From Diphasiastrum complanatum (Eukaryota; Streptophyta; Lycopodiopsida; Lycopodiales; Lycopodiaceae): DNA of 64,000 bases. The first letter of the stretch is position 1. Each line of letters begins with the position of its first letter. Shown in pieces: positions 10,817 through 20,822 of this stretch. The stretch is from NCBI GenBank assembly GCA_029204225.1, contig CM055101.1, positions 6,143,246 through 6,207,245 on the forward strand. Reading direction: 5' to 3'. The position numbers were made by a program, and so were the translations under genes. Below the pieces are notes generated by a model that saw only the letters and a list, made by a program, of their open reading frames with translations, ran no database searches and was not told where the DNA came from.

Positions 10817-11310
10817 AAAATTTTGGACCAAATTGGATTATTCATCTCCAAGTCCATTTAGGATTACTTGAACAAGTTCATTATCATGAATCTGGTCACC
10901 AATAGAAGCTAACTCTTTGTTTAGTGACTTAATTCTAAGCACATATTCTTGTGCACTCTCATCACTTTCTCTCATGCTTTGCAAAATCAAATTTCTTAGC
11001 ATAAGAACTCTTGAAGTATTTTTGGATTCATAGATACTCTTCAACGAATCCCAAGCCTCTTTTGATGAGGCACAAGAAGCCACCTCTTTTAAGAGGTCAT
11101 TGCCTACATTCATCTTTAGACAATGTCGGGCCAATCTAGCCCTCTTATTGTATTTCAATTGTTCTTGGGCTGCTTGAGGCTCTTCCTCAACTCCAAGAAC
11201 AATGTCATAGAGGTCATAGATCACAAATAGTGATTCCATCCTCACTTTCCAAATGGAATAGTTTGTGGAAGTTAGCCTCTCACTAGATTCTAGCAAAAAA
11301 TCCACCAATG
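10817..11310 (-). pseudogene. Copia-1 gag, N-terminal half
   Basis: A UBN2-type gag domain: NYSIWKVRMESLF, the LARHCLKMNVGNDLL helix, AWDSLKSIYESKN, SAQEYVLRIKSLNKELASIGD, VQVILNGLGDE. A TAA follows GDE in what should be an uninterrupted frame, and an ATG near 11320 is out of frame with the domain, so at least one stop and probably one frameshift are present. Its C-terminal half resumes at 9661 after the solo LTR. Confidence 0.8.
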
Positions 11311-11690
11311 GATGACATTATGAAATTTCACACACATAAGATCTGAACAAATCAGCCTTAAAGATCTGATCTAATGCTTCAAAATGAATTTCTTCGCATT
11401 CAATGGATTGAATCTAGATCCAGACAATGCTCCAAAAATCATGAATTTTGGACTAGTTTGCACATTTTTGGACCAAAAACACTAAAGGAAGTTGATTTGA
11501 AGGTTGTTGTATGGTTTCACACGTGTGGACAATACACGTACAGCCCACAAAATTGATCTTGACCAAAAATATTGAAGGTACCACTCCTTGAACTCGCCCA
11601 CTCCAGTAAAGTTCAAAAACAACACATTGTCAATGATTTTCACAAGATTTATTAATCATAAGGTCACTCCTGTATTTGGCTCTGATACCA
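11311..11690 (-). other. Copia-1 leader and primer-binding site
   Basis: A non-coding leader ending in TGGTATCAGAGC (minus strand, 11679-11690), the initiator-Met tRNA primer site, directly next to the LTR at 11691. A CACACGTGTG palindrome occurs near 11517. Confidence 0.8.
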
Positions 11691-12468
11691 TGTCAATTTT
11701 TTAGAAAAAAAGGACAACTTTGATTGTACAAAACAATCATTAAGTGTTATTGATATCTTAATCCAATGATCTATCAAATTCTATGACTTAGATCTTGATC
11801 TAGATGCATTACACTATGATCTTAGCAAGAGCAATGGATCAATTCATTAAAAAACATGAAGAGCGGCCTCACACATGTGGAGGATAGCACCAATACAGCT
11901 ATAAACAGAGAGTAAAGTACTTAAGAATACAAAAGCATTCCACTCATCAAAACTCAAGACAAATGTGAAAATTACAAGGAAAACTAGAATTTGCCAATTT
12001 CACATCAATTTTTCATTGATTTAGTTGATCTCTTTATAGATCAAATACATCCAGTAGCTGTGTACTGTCCAGCAAGCCTTCACACATGTGAAGAGTGCCT
12101 AGTCATCTATATCCACCAATAGGAGCCAAATATGCCCATTATCCAAGGTCGACTTATCACACTAGCTAGAAACCAAAAGCTAGTCTCCACAAAAATAGGA
12201 TCTAGTGGAATATGTTCATCTAAACAAGTACATCCTTATCCACGTGTGTGAATAGCATCTTGACATGTGGGAGCATTTACTTATTCACATGGAAGTGCAA
12301 ACTATTTACAAGGATATTGTCCAAAATGACTTTTTCTTATATTCTAGTCAAAAGTCAAGTTCACACTTGTGTAGATCTATCTAAAATGAATCTAACTTTG
12401 TACAAGTACTTTTTTTACTTTCTTTTACACGTGGGAATAGGCTCCACACATGTGAGATCTCACTATGA
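11691..12468 (-). repeat. Copia-1 5' LTR, truncated
   Basis: Begins TGTCAATTTT next to the primer site and matches 711-1564 with scattered differences. Similarity stops after CTCACTATGA, so about 65 bases of the outer end are missing relative to the other LTR. It is more diverged from its partner than the Copia-2 LTR pair, consistent with an older insertion. Confidence 0.75.
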
Positions 12469-13100
12469 ACATTGGTGGTCATATGTCGTCCAACTCAATA
12501 CAAGATCACAACATATATTTGAAGACAAAGATATTGCATTAGATATGTCAAATGACTTGCACGAGGAACTAAAAATTGAGCTAGAACCCTTGATCGAGCC
12601 AGAAATCCAAGTTCCATTTGATGTTGAATCACTGAAAAGAAATCGCCAATGAAAATATGAACGTATAAAGGCAATCGCCAATGAGATTGCCACATTTTGA
12701 TGAAGAATGGCCAGAGGAAGAAAGTGATGATGAAGATAATCATAGCTCTTGTACCCATAGGTGGATAAATTTACGATTGCTCTTAGAATTAGATTCAAAT
12801 GAGTGTATGGACTTAGATGATGATGAGAATGAGACACTATGTGATGAGAATATCGACTCACAATTCAAATGTTACTACAAAGACTACTTGCACCAGTATC
12901 ACAAATATTGTATGCACACCATTGGCATGACCTCAAGTTTCAACTTTGAGTATTCAAATATGTACTTTGCACCTAAATTGCACCCCCTTCTGGAACATTG
13001 CATTCCAATTGCGTTCTGGAACGCTACGTTCCGAAAAGCTGCATTCCAGAATGTAAGGGTCATGTGTTTTGGAAGGCTATGGATTTCGGAACCTGGTTAG
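12469..13100 (+). pseudogene. CACTA protein C-terminal fragment, right flank of Copia-1
   Basis: After the truncated LTR the plus strand encodes EHWWSYVVQLNTRSQHIFED, which fits the tail of a DUF4216 protein (a W-x-V-V-L-K-type strand followed by a basic and then acidic segment). An acidic stretch follows (12681-12880, many D/E codons). This is the expected continuation of the frame cut at 710 and supports the view that 711-12468 is one nested insertion. The acidic C-terminus is not recognised. Near 12990-13060 imperfect ATTCC/GGAACG repeats break the frame. Confidence 0.5.
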
Positions 13101-13234
13101 TTTGATTGTGTTCGAAGTTTACTGAATGTTAGTTGATGGGTTGTATAAACGATGCATGTGCCAGCATACATTTGGCTGACTCGACCAGGGAACGGTTCTA
13201 ACTCTTGGCTAAGTCGTTTGACTGAGGCAAATAG
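13101..13234. other. Non-coding spacer
   Basis: A short non-coding stretch with two GACTGAGG/GACTCGACC-like motifs between the CACTA tail and the next copia remnant. Nothing recognised. Confidence 0.4.
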
Positions 13235-13990
13235 GGAGTGATAAATTGTCATTTTATGTCTTGGCTCTGGCTAAACTCCTTGAATTCGGTAGAGATATAC
13301 TCTCCACCGTTGTTGGACCTCAGGGCTTTGATTGTTTTGCCAGTTTATTTCTCTGCACGCTCCTTAAAGATTTTGAAGCAATTGAATGCTTCTGATTTCT
13401 TCTTGAAGAAGTACACCATTGTCCTTCTAGAAAAATCATCAATAAAAGTGATGAAATGCTTTGCATCCTTCAGTGAAGGATTCTACATTGGGCCACAGAT
13501 GTCTGTATGTACAACATCTAATAATCCTCTAGCAGTATGTTGATGGCTTGATCTAAATGGTTTCCTAGTCTGCTTACCGACTAAATAGTCTTGATAGACA
13601 GGTAATTCAACTTTCCTATCTGGATAGTCGAGATCAATAATGTTTAAACATATGTAATACAGAAGAATGATTCAAATGACCAAGTCTATAATGCCACAAC
13701 AATTTTTATTGATTTGTACAGAAGTATTAAGTGCTTGACTAGAGTAATAAAAGCAATGACTTAATCTGTATAAGTATCCATGACTCTTTCTGAGTGGTAG
13801 GATCTTGCCCATCCTCTCGACTACTTTACATTGATCAAATTTGAATTCTACTTTATGTCCTAGATCTGTAATTCTGCTTATAGAGAGCAGATTTGTAGAA
13901 AGATTTAGTACATGTAGAACATTAGAAAGTAGTTTGGATTGATCATTTGTAAAGCTCAATCTTACTATACCTGTCAATGATTGATTCAGA
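13235..13990 (-). pseudogene. Copia-3 remnant: protease end to integrase start
   Basis: The minus strand encodes, with breaks, the region after copia protease (LSNVLHVLNLSTNLLSISRI, GHKVEFKFDQCKVVE), GAG-pre-integrase and the integrase start (a FIDDFSRRTMVYFFKKKSEA-like stretch at about 13390-13450, then SNNGGEY near 13300). The catalytic D-D spacing is recognisable; the region beyond the NGGEY motif is missing. It differs from Copia-1, -2 and -5 in sequence and is closer to the plus-strand integrase piece at 19683-20235. Confidence 0.75.
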
Positions 13991-14518
13991 TTAGTGATAG
14001 AAATGCACTCAGTTTGATACTATGAGCACAAGACAATAGCCGAAAAAATAGCATGCTTAATAAGCTAACTTCGCTCTGTAAAAGCTATGATCTTATTACT
14101 CACAATTAGTCTATGGAAAGAATCGATGCATGAAAGCATCTAAATTGTCTATCTCAGATTGTGCTCTCTGGAGGAGATTGTGGCTGTTGTTGTCATTGTC
14201 GAAGTTGTTGCACAGTACATGAAGTGGGCGTGAGAAGTCTTCAACTATTCGTAAGTCGAGCGAGTCGCTGTCATGGCCAATTGAGTTGGAGAAGTCGATA
14301 TGTCAGTTGAGTCGACAAGTTGGACTCCCCGATAAGTCAGCCAAGTCAGGTTTCCCCGATAAGTTGGCTTACTGTAATAAGTCAGGTGCCATTCTCTTGC
14401 ATGTCTTCAATAATAGAGTATTTATGTATATTGTGCGACAATGCATGTAAAACTTGTAGCGACATGAATGGAACTAGATTACTATATGCTTTAGGAGAGT
14501 AGAGGAGATAATCCAACA
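13991..14518. repeat. TCGA-rich LTR-like module (copy 1)
   Basis: Non-coding. 14180-14330 matches the inverse of 35233-35400 (shared AAGTGGGCGTGAG, then GTCGAGCG and GAGTCGACAAGT), and the block ends in AATCCAACA like the LTR at 17827-18846. It is probably part of a retrotransposon LTR; the left border is unclear. Confidence 0.45.
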
Positions 14519-15085
14519 AATGACACTGTAGAAGCCGATGAGGGAACACAAGACACCATTGAAATCAATCCTTATGCAACTAGAGTAAAGGGAGTGAGAA
14601 AATCCAGAGAGAGTGACTCCAAGGATGCTTCCTTGGCGCACTACATTGGACACTCCCTAGAGTAGTACATCCACTACATTAGCAAAAAGATAGTTCTAAT
14701 GGAGATGAGGAGCTACTTAAGTGAAAATAATTGTCCAAACATATTGCACAGGTGGAGCTAGCAAAAAGATACAGTAAAATATACCGTGTTTTAAGAAGTG
14801 CAGTTGTAAATGATCTGAGCTCAAGCTTCGAGTCTAGGCTAGTGATTGGAGCGGCCACTAGCCCATTTTCCAAAGAATCTGATGCACATATTCTTGCATC
14901 AGAAATTTTAAAGCCTACACTATTTTCAAGTGAGAGGAAGACTATTATGTACCAAAAGTTCAATGAATAAAAAGTCTCTTTACAATTGTGTGTTTCAAAA
15001 TTGGTGTTGTCTTCTATTTGTTCATTATGATTGAAATTATAAAAGCTTATTGTTTATAAACCTAAACTACCTAGAAAATCAATAA
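14519..15085. other. No recognised gene
   Basis: About 570 bases. A 79-codon plus-strand frame (14731-14970) with a serine-rich middle is the only moderately long frame; it matches no family I know and lacks a convincing context. Confidence 0.4.
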
Positions 15086-15087
15086 AG

Positions 15088-15350
15088 ATGATGTCACGGA
15101 GGAGTGCAAGACCGGACCCTTTGACCTAGTAAAAACCAATATTTTTGCGTTCCTGTGTGATCACATAAGAGAGCAAAAATAGTGGTTTTGACCAGGTCAA
15201 AGGGTCCGGTCTTGCGCTCCTCTGTAATCATGCAGGAGCATGAAAATATTGGTTTTGACTAGGTCAAAGGGTCCAGTCTCACAGTCTTCTATGATCAAGC
15301 AAATGCGTAAAAATAGATGTGTCGACCAGGCCAGAGGGCCTACTATCACA
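15088..15350. repeat. Foldback/direct-repeat block (GGGTCCGGTCTTGC)
   Basis: Three related 60-70-base units. The first (about 15096-15150, GAGTGCAAGACCGGACCC, then TTGACC) is the reverse complement of the second (about 15183-15230, GGTCAAAGGGTCCGGTC); the third (about 15252-15290) is a direct repeat of the second. The first two can form a long imperfect hairpin with a roughly 35-base loop. A MITE or a small-RNA-producing inverted repeat is plausible. Confidence 0.65.
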
Positions 15351-15985
15351 CTCCTCCATGATTAGCTTATAGAATTCATAATATAAATTTGCATCACACA
15401 AGTATGATAAATCTGCATTATGAAATATGCATCAAATGAATACAAAAAATTGGCACTTAGGGCTTCCATTATATATGAACACTGTACATTTGAAACAGAG
15501 TGGCATAGGGCCTTTTCCAATCTACAATTTCCTAATTCTCATAGGCAACATTAAGTCACGTGCCATGAGTGTCACTCACTTGGCATGTTGGACACAAAGG
15601 TAGACATCTTCGAATAGTATAGTGATGTGATTCTCAGTAGCCTCTTGTAGTGCGAATATAGCCTCACTCATGATCATGTAGTCCAGGACTAAATTTTCCA
15701 TTATTTCTTTGATCACTCTAAAAAATGGTGTCCGAGGAAGTCAAAATTGGTATTGTTCTAGTATTTTGCAATTTTTTCCATAAATCTGGACTGGCATTGG
15801 TGCATTGTCATCTTGTTGGATGTTGCATCCTATCCATCCTCTTTTCAGTCCAAGGTGGCTGAATGAGAAGGAGATCCAGCAGCAGCAGTAGCAGGAGATC
15901 CACCACTAGAAGAAGCAACAGGAGATCCACCACTGGTAGCAGGTTGAGATCTAGCAACAGTAGTGGCACCGTTGAAATTAAGAAG
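15351..15985. other. No gene; short purine-rich trinucleotide repeat at 15863-15970
   Basis: AT-rich non-coding DNA. At 15863-15970 an AGC/AGG/CACC trinucleotide run repeats GGAGATCCACCACT twice and would encode a Ser/Arg-rich peptide, but there is no supporting gene structure. It lies just upstream of the gypsy leader repeat and may belong to it. Confidence 0.4.
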
Positions 15986-15989
15986 ATCT

Positions 15990-16240
15990 TTGATGGTTGT
16001 GGGCACTGCTATAGACTATTTATTAGTGTTATTGGCTATTTTATAAAATTTTACTTGCATTTTTTTCATCTATTTTATAGGAGTTGAATGCATGTATGTG
16101 TAAACATCTTATTCAACTTCTAATCCCCCACAAAATAGAGGTAGAAAATAGCCTACAGACTGTTGTGAATTAGCTATTACAGGCCTTCTTGAAACTGACT
16201 GTGTGAGAAAAAACTAAACTATTAACCAAGCCCTTAGAGG
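15990..16240 (+). repeat. Gypsy leader repeat (copy 1)
   Basis: Matches the reverse complement of 45180-45400 at high identity over about 215 bases. In the second copy this sequence lies just inside an Asp-tRNA primer site, so here it is probably the 5' leader of a plus-strand gypsy element whose gag remnant follows at 16690. Confidence 0.65.
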
Positions 16241-16689
16241 CTGTTCAGGGCCTCCTCTACCCTCTCACACCTCCTCCGCTAGCTGTGAACAGTCCAAACA
16301 CAAAAAACACAACCTTCTACTTTTCCAAATCCCATGTTCTCAGATCTTGGATCTTGTATTTCCAGATCTAAGACATTTTGTTGCTTTCCCAACAAGATAC
16401 TTTTCCAAGGTAAAAACATAAGGATTTCTTGATTGGATACAACTAAAGTTGGATTGAAAGACTAGATCTAGAGCCTCGAGAGAGTAAGAATGCTCATTGG
16501 GAGATCAAGGACTGTCAACAAGCCATACCCAATCCTGGAGACTTAAAAGTAGTTTGAGATGGCAACCAATAACTCGGAAGTACCCCACAATAATCTAGTA
16601 CCACCTGTAACCCCAAGAGCTGAAGGAGTATTGAATCTATTGGCCTATGTTGTACCCTTACTAGAAGTAATCCCTTATAATTGACAAGC
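16241..16689 (+). other. Gypsy leader, non-coding
   Basis: Non-coding stretch between the leader repeat and gag. Near 16560 the frame MATNNSEVPHNN... opens and leads into the gag relic, suggesting an old start codon around 16558. Confidence 0.4.
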
Positions 16690-17170
16690 ACCTAGATTTA
16701 ACTTGCCCCAACATGATGGTACCACTGACCCAGTATGCTATCTTTAGATTTATGAGGAAGCTTGTGAGGATTATGAAGAAGGAACTCTTGAAGAGAAATT
16801 TTGACTATTTATATGACTCTCACTAATGCAGATTGAAAATGGTACTTTAACCTAGAGTGACATGAATATAATGAGTGAGAATCTCTTAAGGATTTATTCA
16901 TGAAGTGATTCAAATCATTTGGATTCTTGGAGAGTCCATTTCTATTACCAAGTAAGATCAAGATGAGATAGGATGAGAGGGTACAAAACTACACTGTACA
17001 CCTCAAGCGTCTTAAAATTGAATGCCCTACTCACTTAGCACCCGACTAGGTGGTGTTGATATGGTTTATGATTGGCCTCCTAAAATCAATCAAGCATGAA
17101 TTGAGAACGCCAGTATCCTATGCGTATATCAGGAATGGGGACTAGGTGCGTTAAAGCCAAGAGGTTTTAC
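16690..17170 (+). pseudogene. Gypsy gag remnant (retrotransposon gag domain)
   Basis: A decayed plus-strand gypsy gag. It reads PRFNLPQHDGTTDPVCYL, stop, IYEEACEDY, and continues through several stops into the region corresponding to the basic Q-R/KPGE-like segment. HDGTTDP followed by a YEEACE helix is the hallmark of Athila/Tat-like gag (normally KFDG-x-x-DP-x-x-H). At least five stops break it. Confidence 0.65.
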
Positions 17171-17826
17171 TATAAAAGTTGTTAATCAAAGTTTGTATCA
17201 AACCCATGGGGATAGTGGAGAACATGCATGTGAAGGCCACTTATCTTCACTTTGTAGTAAACTTCACCATCTTGGACCTTCCAAAAGTCCCTTCATCATA
17301 CCGACTCTCACTAGGACGACCACAATTGAAGATGGCCAAAGTACACCATGATTGGGGTACAGACTGAATCACATTGGAAAACCAGGTTCGAGCTGTGAGG
17401 ATCGATCCAAATACCTAGACAATAAATTATGTTGGTCCACTAAGAAAGCAGCTTCTTCCACCACTAATTACACAATTGATCATGATGAGAAGATATGTCG
17501 CAAAACATTGGGAGTCCATCAAGACTTTGACATGGACATCATCAATTTCATCACATTTTGCAATATTTCCATATTTGGCATATTGAGGCCAAAACTTGTT
17601 TTAGACTTAGAGGTTGACTTTTCAAAGTTCATTAGTCTAAAATTCATTTGAATAAACACTTTTTGATCAACGTTAAGAGAGATACTATGCTATGGAAACC
17701 AATTCTCTGATACCAAAACAAATTGATTCGAACTGAAGAATAATTTGATATCACGAAAGATATCAAGTATAAGAGGTTGCATTCTGATAGAGTATTAGGC
17801 CTTGAAGAATCAACACTCTAATACCA
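17171..17826. other. Non-coding remnant; degenerate primer site at its right end
   Basis: Only short frames. The last bases (17815-17826, ACTCTAATACCA) are a two-mismatch version of the minus-strand copia primer site and abut an LTR-like block, so the right part is probably the leader of a minus-strand copia. Confidence 0.45.
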
Positions 17827-18846
17827 TGTTGGAAAGAGGTGTGTAAAAGATAGGTCAAAAAGAATTGAATAAAAAGAATTCGAATGACAAGAAAGAAAAC
17901 TTATCATACGCAACGGAATAAACTATTTGTCTCTTTCTCTATGCATAACTACGCCTACCAATTTCGAATAAATCAATAGTGATAGAAATCACATTCAATA
18001 TTATAGTAACTAGCTTTTAAATCATTAGTATTATAGTGATTACGTAGCCAAACATTTAGCATTGAATCATCAGACAAATTATCAATCGTGAAGAATTACA
18101 GAAATGCATACATTCTGAGACGATCCTGAATGCAATAAGAAGATGGTATTGATTTAGTATGAAATAAAACAGATGTAGATGAGTACAACAAGTTTGCAGA
18201 TCAAAGCCGCATACTCTAAGCTATCTCTGAGCGACTAAATAAAAGTCTGAATTAAGCGCAATGCTAATAAGCAGTAAGCACAATAGCAATCTTTAATCAA
18301 CTCTAAAGAAGTGCGCTAGAGTGCTCAAGAGTGTCCAAGCTTGTGGCTTGAGAGAGAGCTAACTATTCAATACTTGTTGATCTCTTGATCATTGATTATG
18401 CTCTAAGATCACCCCACATTTATACTAAGCAAATGCGACAATGTCCAATAGTAGGATAGCTAATTAGGTCGTCAAATGTGTCATCCAGTTGGCTATGATG
18501 TGTTGGCATCCATCCAGATAGTCTCCCAAAAATTTACTTGCTAAATGGTTAGAGCAAGTCTATAGCCTTTAAGACGAACAATAAATTGTCTTGCGAAAAA
18601 TGCGAAAAATGCGAAGGTCTTTGCTTAAGTCATTTCCTTAATATTTGAGGCATCTGACATTTTGTGAAGAAATCGAAGTGTAAGAAAATCCTGAAAGATA
18701 AAAATCCCAAAAACGCCGACACTGTAAACAGTTTTTGAGTAGTTATGCAGATTGTGTAAAAACATGAAGAAATCTGCAGGTCTGGATAAAAGTTGGACGA
18801 AGATTAAAAATGTCAATTAGTCGATTAGTAGGAGAATAATCCAACA
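17827..18846 (-). repeat. LTR of a copia-like element
   Basis: A 1020-bp block with inverted ends TGTTGGA...TCCAACA, directly next to a degenerate initiator-Met primer site on its left. That arrangement is a minus-strand 5' LTR. No second full copy occurs in the window. No coding frames. Confidence 0.6.
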
Positions 18847-19010
18847 TGTTAGAAATATGGCATCTCTCTCAACCCGGCCAAATGCTAGATATGGATAACC
18901 CATGGCATTGTGTTGGGCCATATCATAGTGCAATATGGAATTTCCATAGATCCTGAAAAGATTGGAGCAATAATTGAGATGTTCTTACCAAACATAGTAC
19001 ATGATATTTA
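18847..19010 (+). pseudogene. Gypsy reverse transcriptase scrap
   Basis: The plus strand encodes VLGHIIVQYGISIDPEKIGA followed by IIEMFLPNIV, which fits the end of gypsy RT (LGH-VS-x-GI-x-VDPxKIxAI-x-x-P-P). Fewer than 40 residues remain. Confidence 0.6.
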
Positions 19011-19682
19011 CACCTTCACGGAACATGCCAATTATTAGTAATGATTGATACTTATTGGCTTGTCTGATCTATCCATCCTAATCAAGAATTTTGTAATATG
19101 GGCTCTTGAATATTTTCTTGTTTATAAAACTCAAGAAACTCTTGGTGTTGCCATGACTTTGATTAGAATACACAAAAAGATGTAAATAGTGATACTATAC
19201 ACAATACAAAATAACATAATGACATAAATCTCAAATATTTGATTCATACTTTAAAGACATGAATAAACCAAACTAAATAAATTCACCTTTTTTGAATTAA
19301 TTCAAAAATTAAATCATAAAATAAAATTTTTGTTGAGTAAACTTATAGAAAAATGAAATATAAAGTGGAATTTTATTTTAAAACTTCTTATACAACATTC
19401 TCTATTCTAGCATTACAGACCTCAAGCAAAGCTCTTTGAACAATGTCACTCGCAAATTGCCATTACAACTTTCCAAATAGAAAACGTTGTGTAGTCCAAA
19501 AAGAGTTGCATAGATAAATAAATCTCTATATATTTAAATAAAAATTCATTTTTCAAAGAATATTTTATCAAAAAGTTGTACGATGTATTGACTATGTCTG
19601 TAGAACATGCAAAACATGAAATCTTTTGAAACAAAAGATGGAAGAAAAAAAAACTATTTTTTAAGTCCTTATGATTTTTTTA
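19011..19682. other. No gene; AT-rich
   Basis: About 670 bases of AT-rich DNA with short frames only and no primer sites or tandem repeats. Nothing recognised. Confidence 0.5.
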
Positions 19683-20240
19683 AATTGATACATAGTGATC
19701 TGTGTGGCCCTATGAGTAGGTTCAACACTATATTTTATCACTTTTATCGATGACTATTCAAGACTCACCAGTATTATATTCATCAAGAAAATGTCTGAGG
19801 CATTGAATTGTTTCAAAGAATTCGAACAGTTTGTTGAGACACAGACTGGTCAAAACACAAGTTCATGCGCACAAACAGTGGGGCATAGTATCTGTCAGAC
19901 GAAATGTCCTACTACTTATCATCATGCGGCATTCAAGGTCAGGGCACCACCAACTACACACCACATCAGAATGGAGTAGCCGAAAGGAAGAACCGAACAT
20001 TAGTCAATGCAGCACAATCAATGGTGTCAAATGCTCAACTAGCCAAGAATTTTTGGGCTGAAGCAATTTCAACAGCTTGCTATTTGCAGAATTATTCAAG
20101 AAGCAGTCGACTCAAAGACTCTATTTAGAGCCTTTTATGGATACAAATCGAGTCTGCAGTACCTCCAAGTGTTTGGTTGTCATTGCTATGTGTAGATTTT
20201 GTCTGACCTAAGAAGGAAGCTCGATCCTGTTAGTTGCAAA
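19683..20240 (+). pseudogene. Copia integrase fragment, frameshifted
   Basis: A plus-strand copia integrase core in three frames: KLIHSDLCGPMSR, then EALNCFKEFEQFVETQTGQN, then GTTNYTPHQNGVAERKNRT followed by NAAQSMVSNAQLAKNFWAEA and YLQVFGCHCYV. HSD and the NGVAERKNR glutamate are visible; the middle NGGEY block is scrambled by small indels. It stops abruptly near 20240, where an oppositely oriented LTR fragment begins. Confidence 0.8.
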
Positions 20241-20244
20241 AGTA

Positions 20245-20309
20245 TTGAGATTTCATGTTGGCCTCAAAATTGCCAAATAAAACAATCAAACTAGTTGACA
20301 TTTTTCACA
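20245..20309 (-). repeat. Copia-4 3' LTR start and polypurine tract
   Basis: On the minus strand the RNase H frame ends in GTTGAAGAGGGAG, a purine tract, followed by TGTGAAAAATGTC, a TG-starting LTR. The LTR is cut after about 60 bases by the plus-strand copia piece. Confidence 0.5.
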
Positions 20310-20812
20310 CTCCCTCTTCAACTAGTTTTAGCATAGATTTTGATAGTATACAAAGAGATGTTCTATGCTTCATCAACAAGTCTTTTCCCAATGCTTTGGT
20401 GAAGATATTAGCCACACACTCCCTTGATGAGACATGTTGAAGCTTTACTTCCTTTGCAATGACTTGTTTTCTCACAAAATAATAAGCCACTTCAATATAC
20501 TTGCTCCTTGCATGAAAAATAGGATTGCTTGCCAATTTTTGGGCTGAAAGATTATCACATGAGATGATTGGACTCTCTAAAAAATCTAGCAAGTGAAGAT
20601 CTATTACCATCTTTTTGATCCAAAGCATCTCCTTTGTGCATGAAGTAAGGTCTTTGTACTCAGCCTCACTAGAAGGTAATGAGATTGTTGCTTGTTTCTT
20701 CAACATCCATGAGATAGCTCCGTCACCTATAAAAATGGCATCTGCATGTATGGATCTTCTATCCATTTGATCTCCAACAAAGTCCAAATCTAAATTGTAT
20801 CCTTCTTTAATA
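20305..20812 (-). pseudogene. Copia-4 RNase H
   Basis: A 160-codon frame of copia RNase H: DFVGDQMDRRS, GAISWMLKKQATISLPSSEAE as the catalytic region, DNLSAQKLASNPIFHARSKYIEV, ending with the family tail FTKALGKDLLMKHR. It lacks the preceding RT, which appears at 27025-28256 in the same orientation. The two pieces may be halves of one element separated by the 20.8-27.0 kb interval, although they do not join exactly. Confidence 0.8.
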
Positions 20813-20822
20813 TTTGACCATG

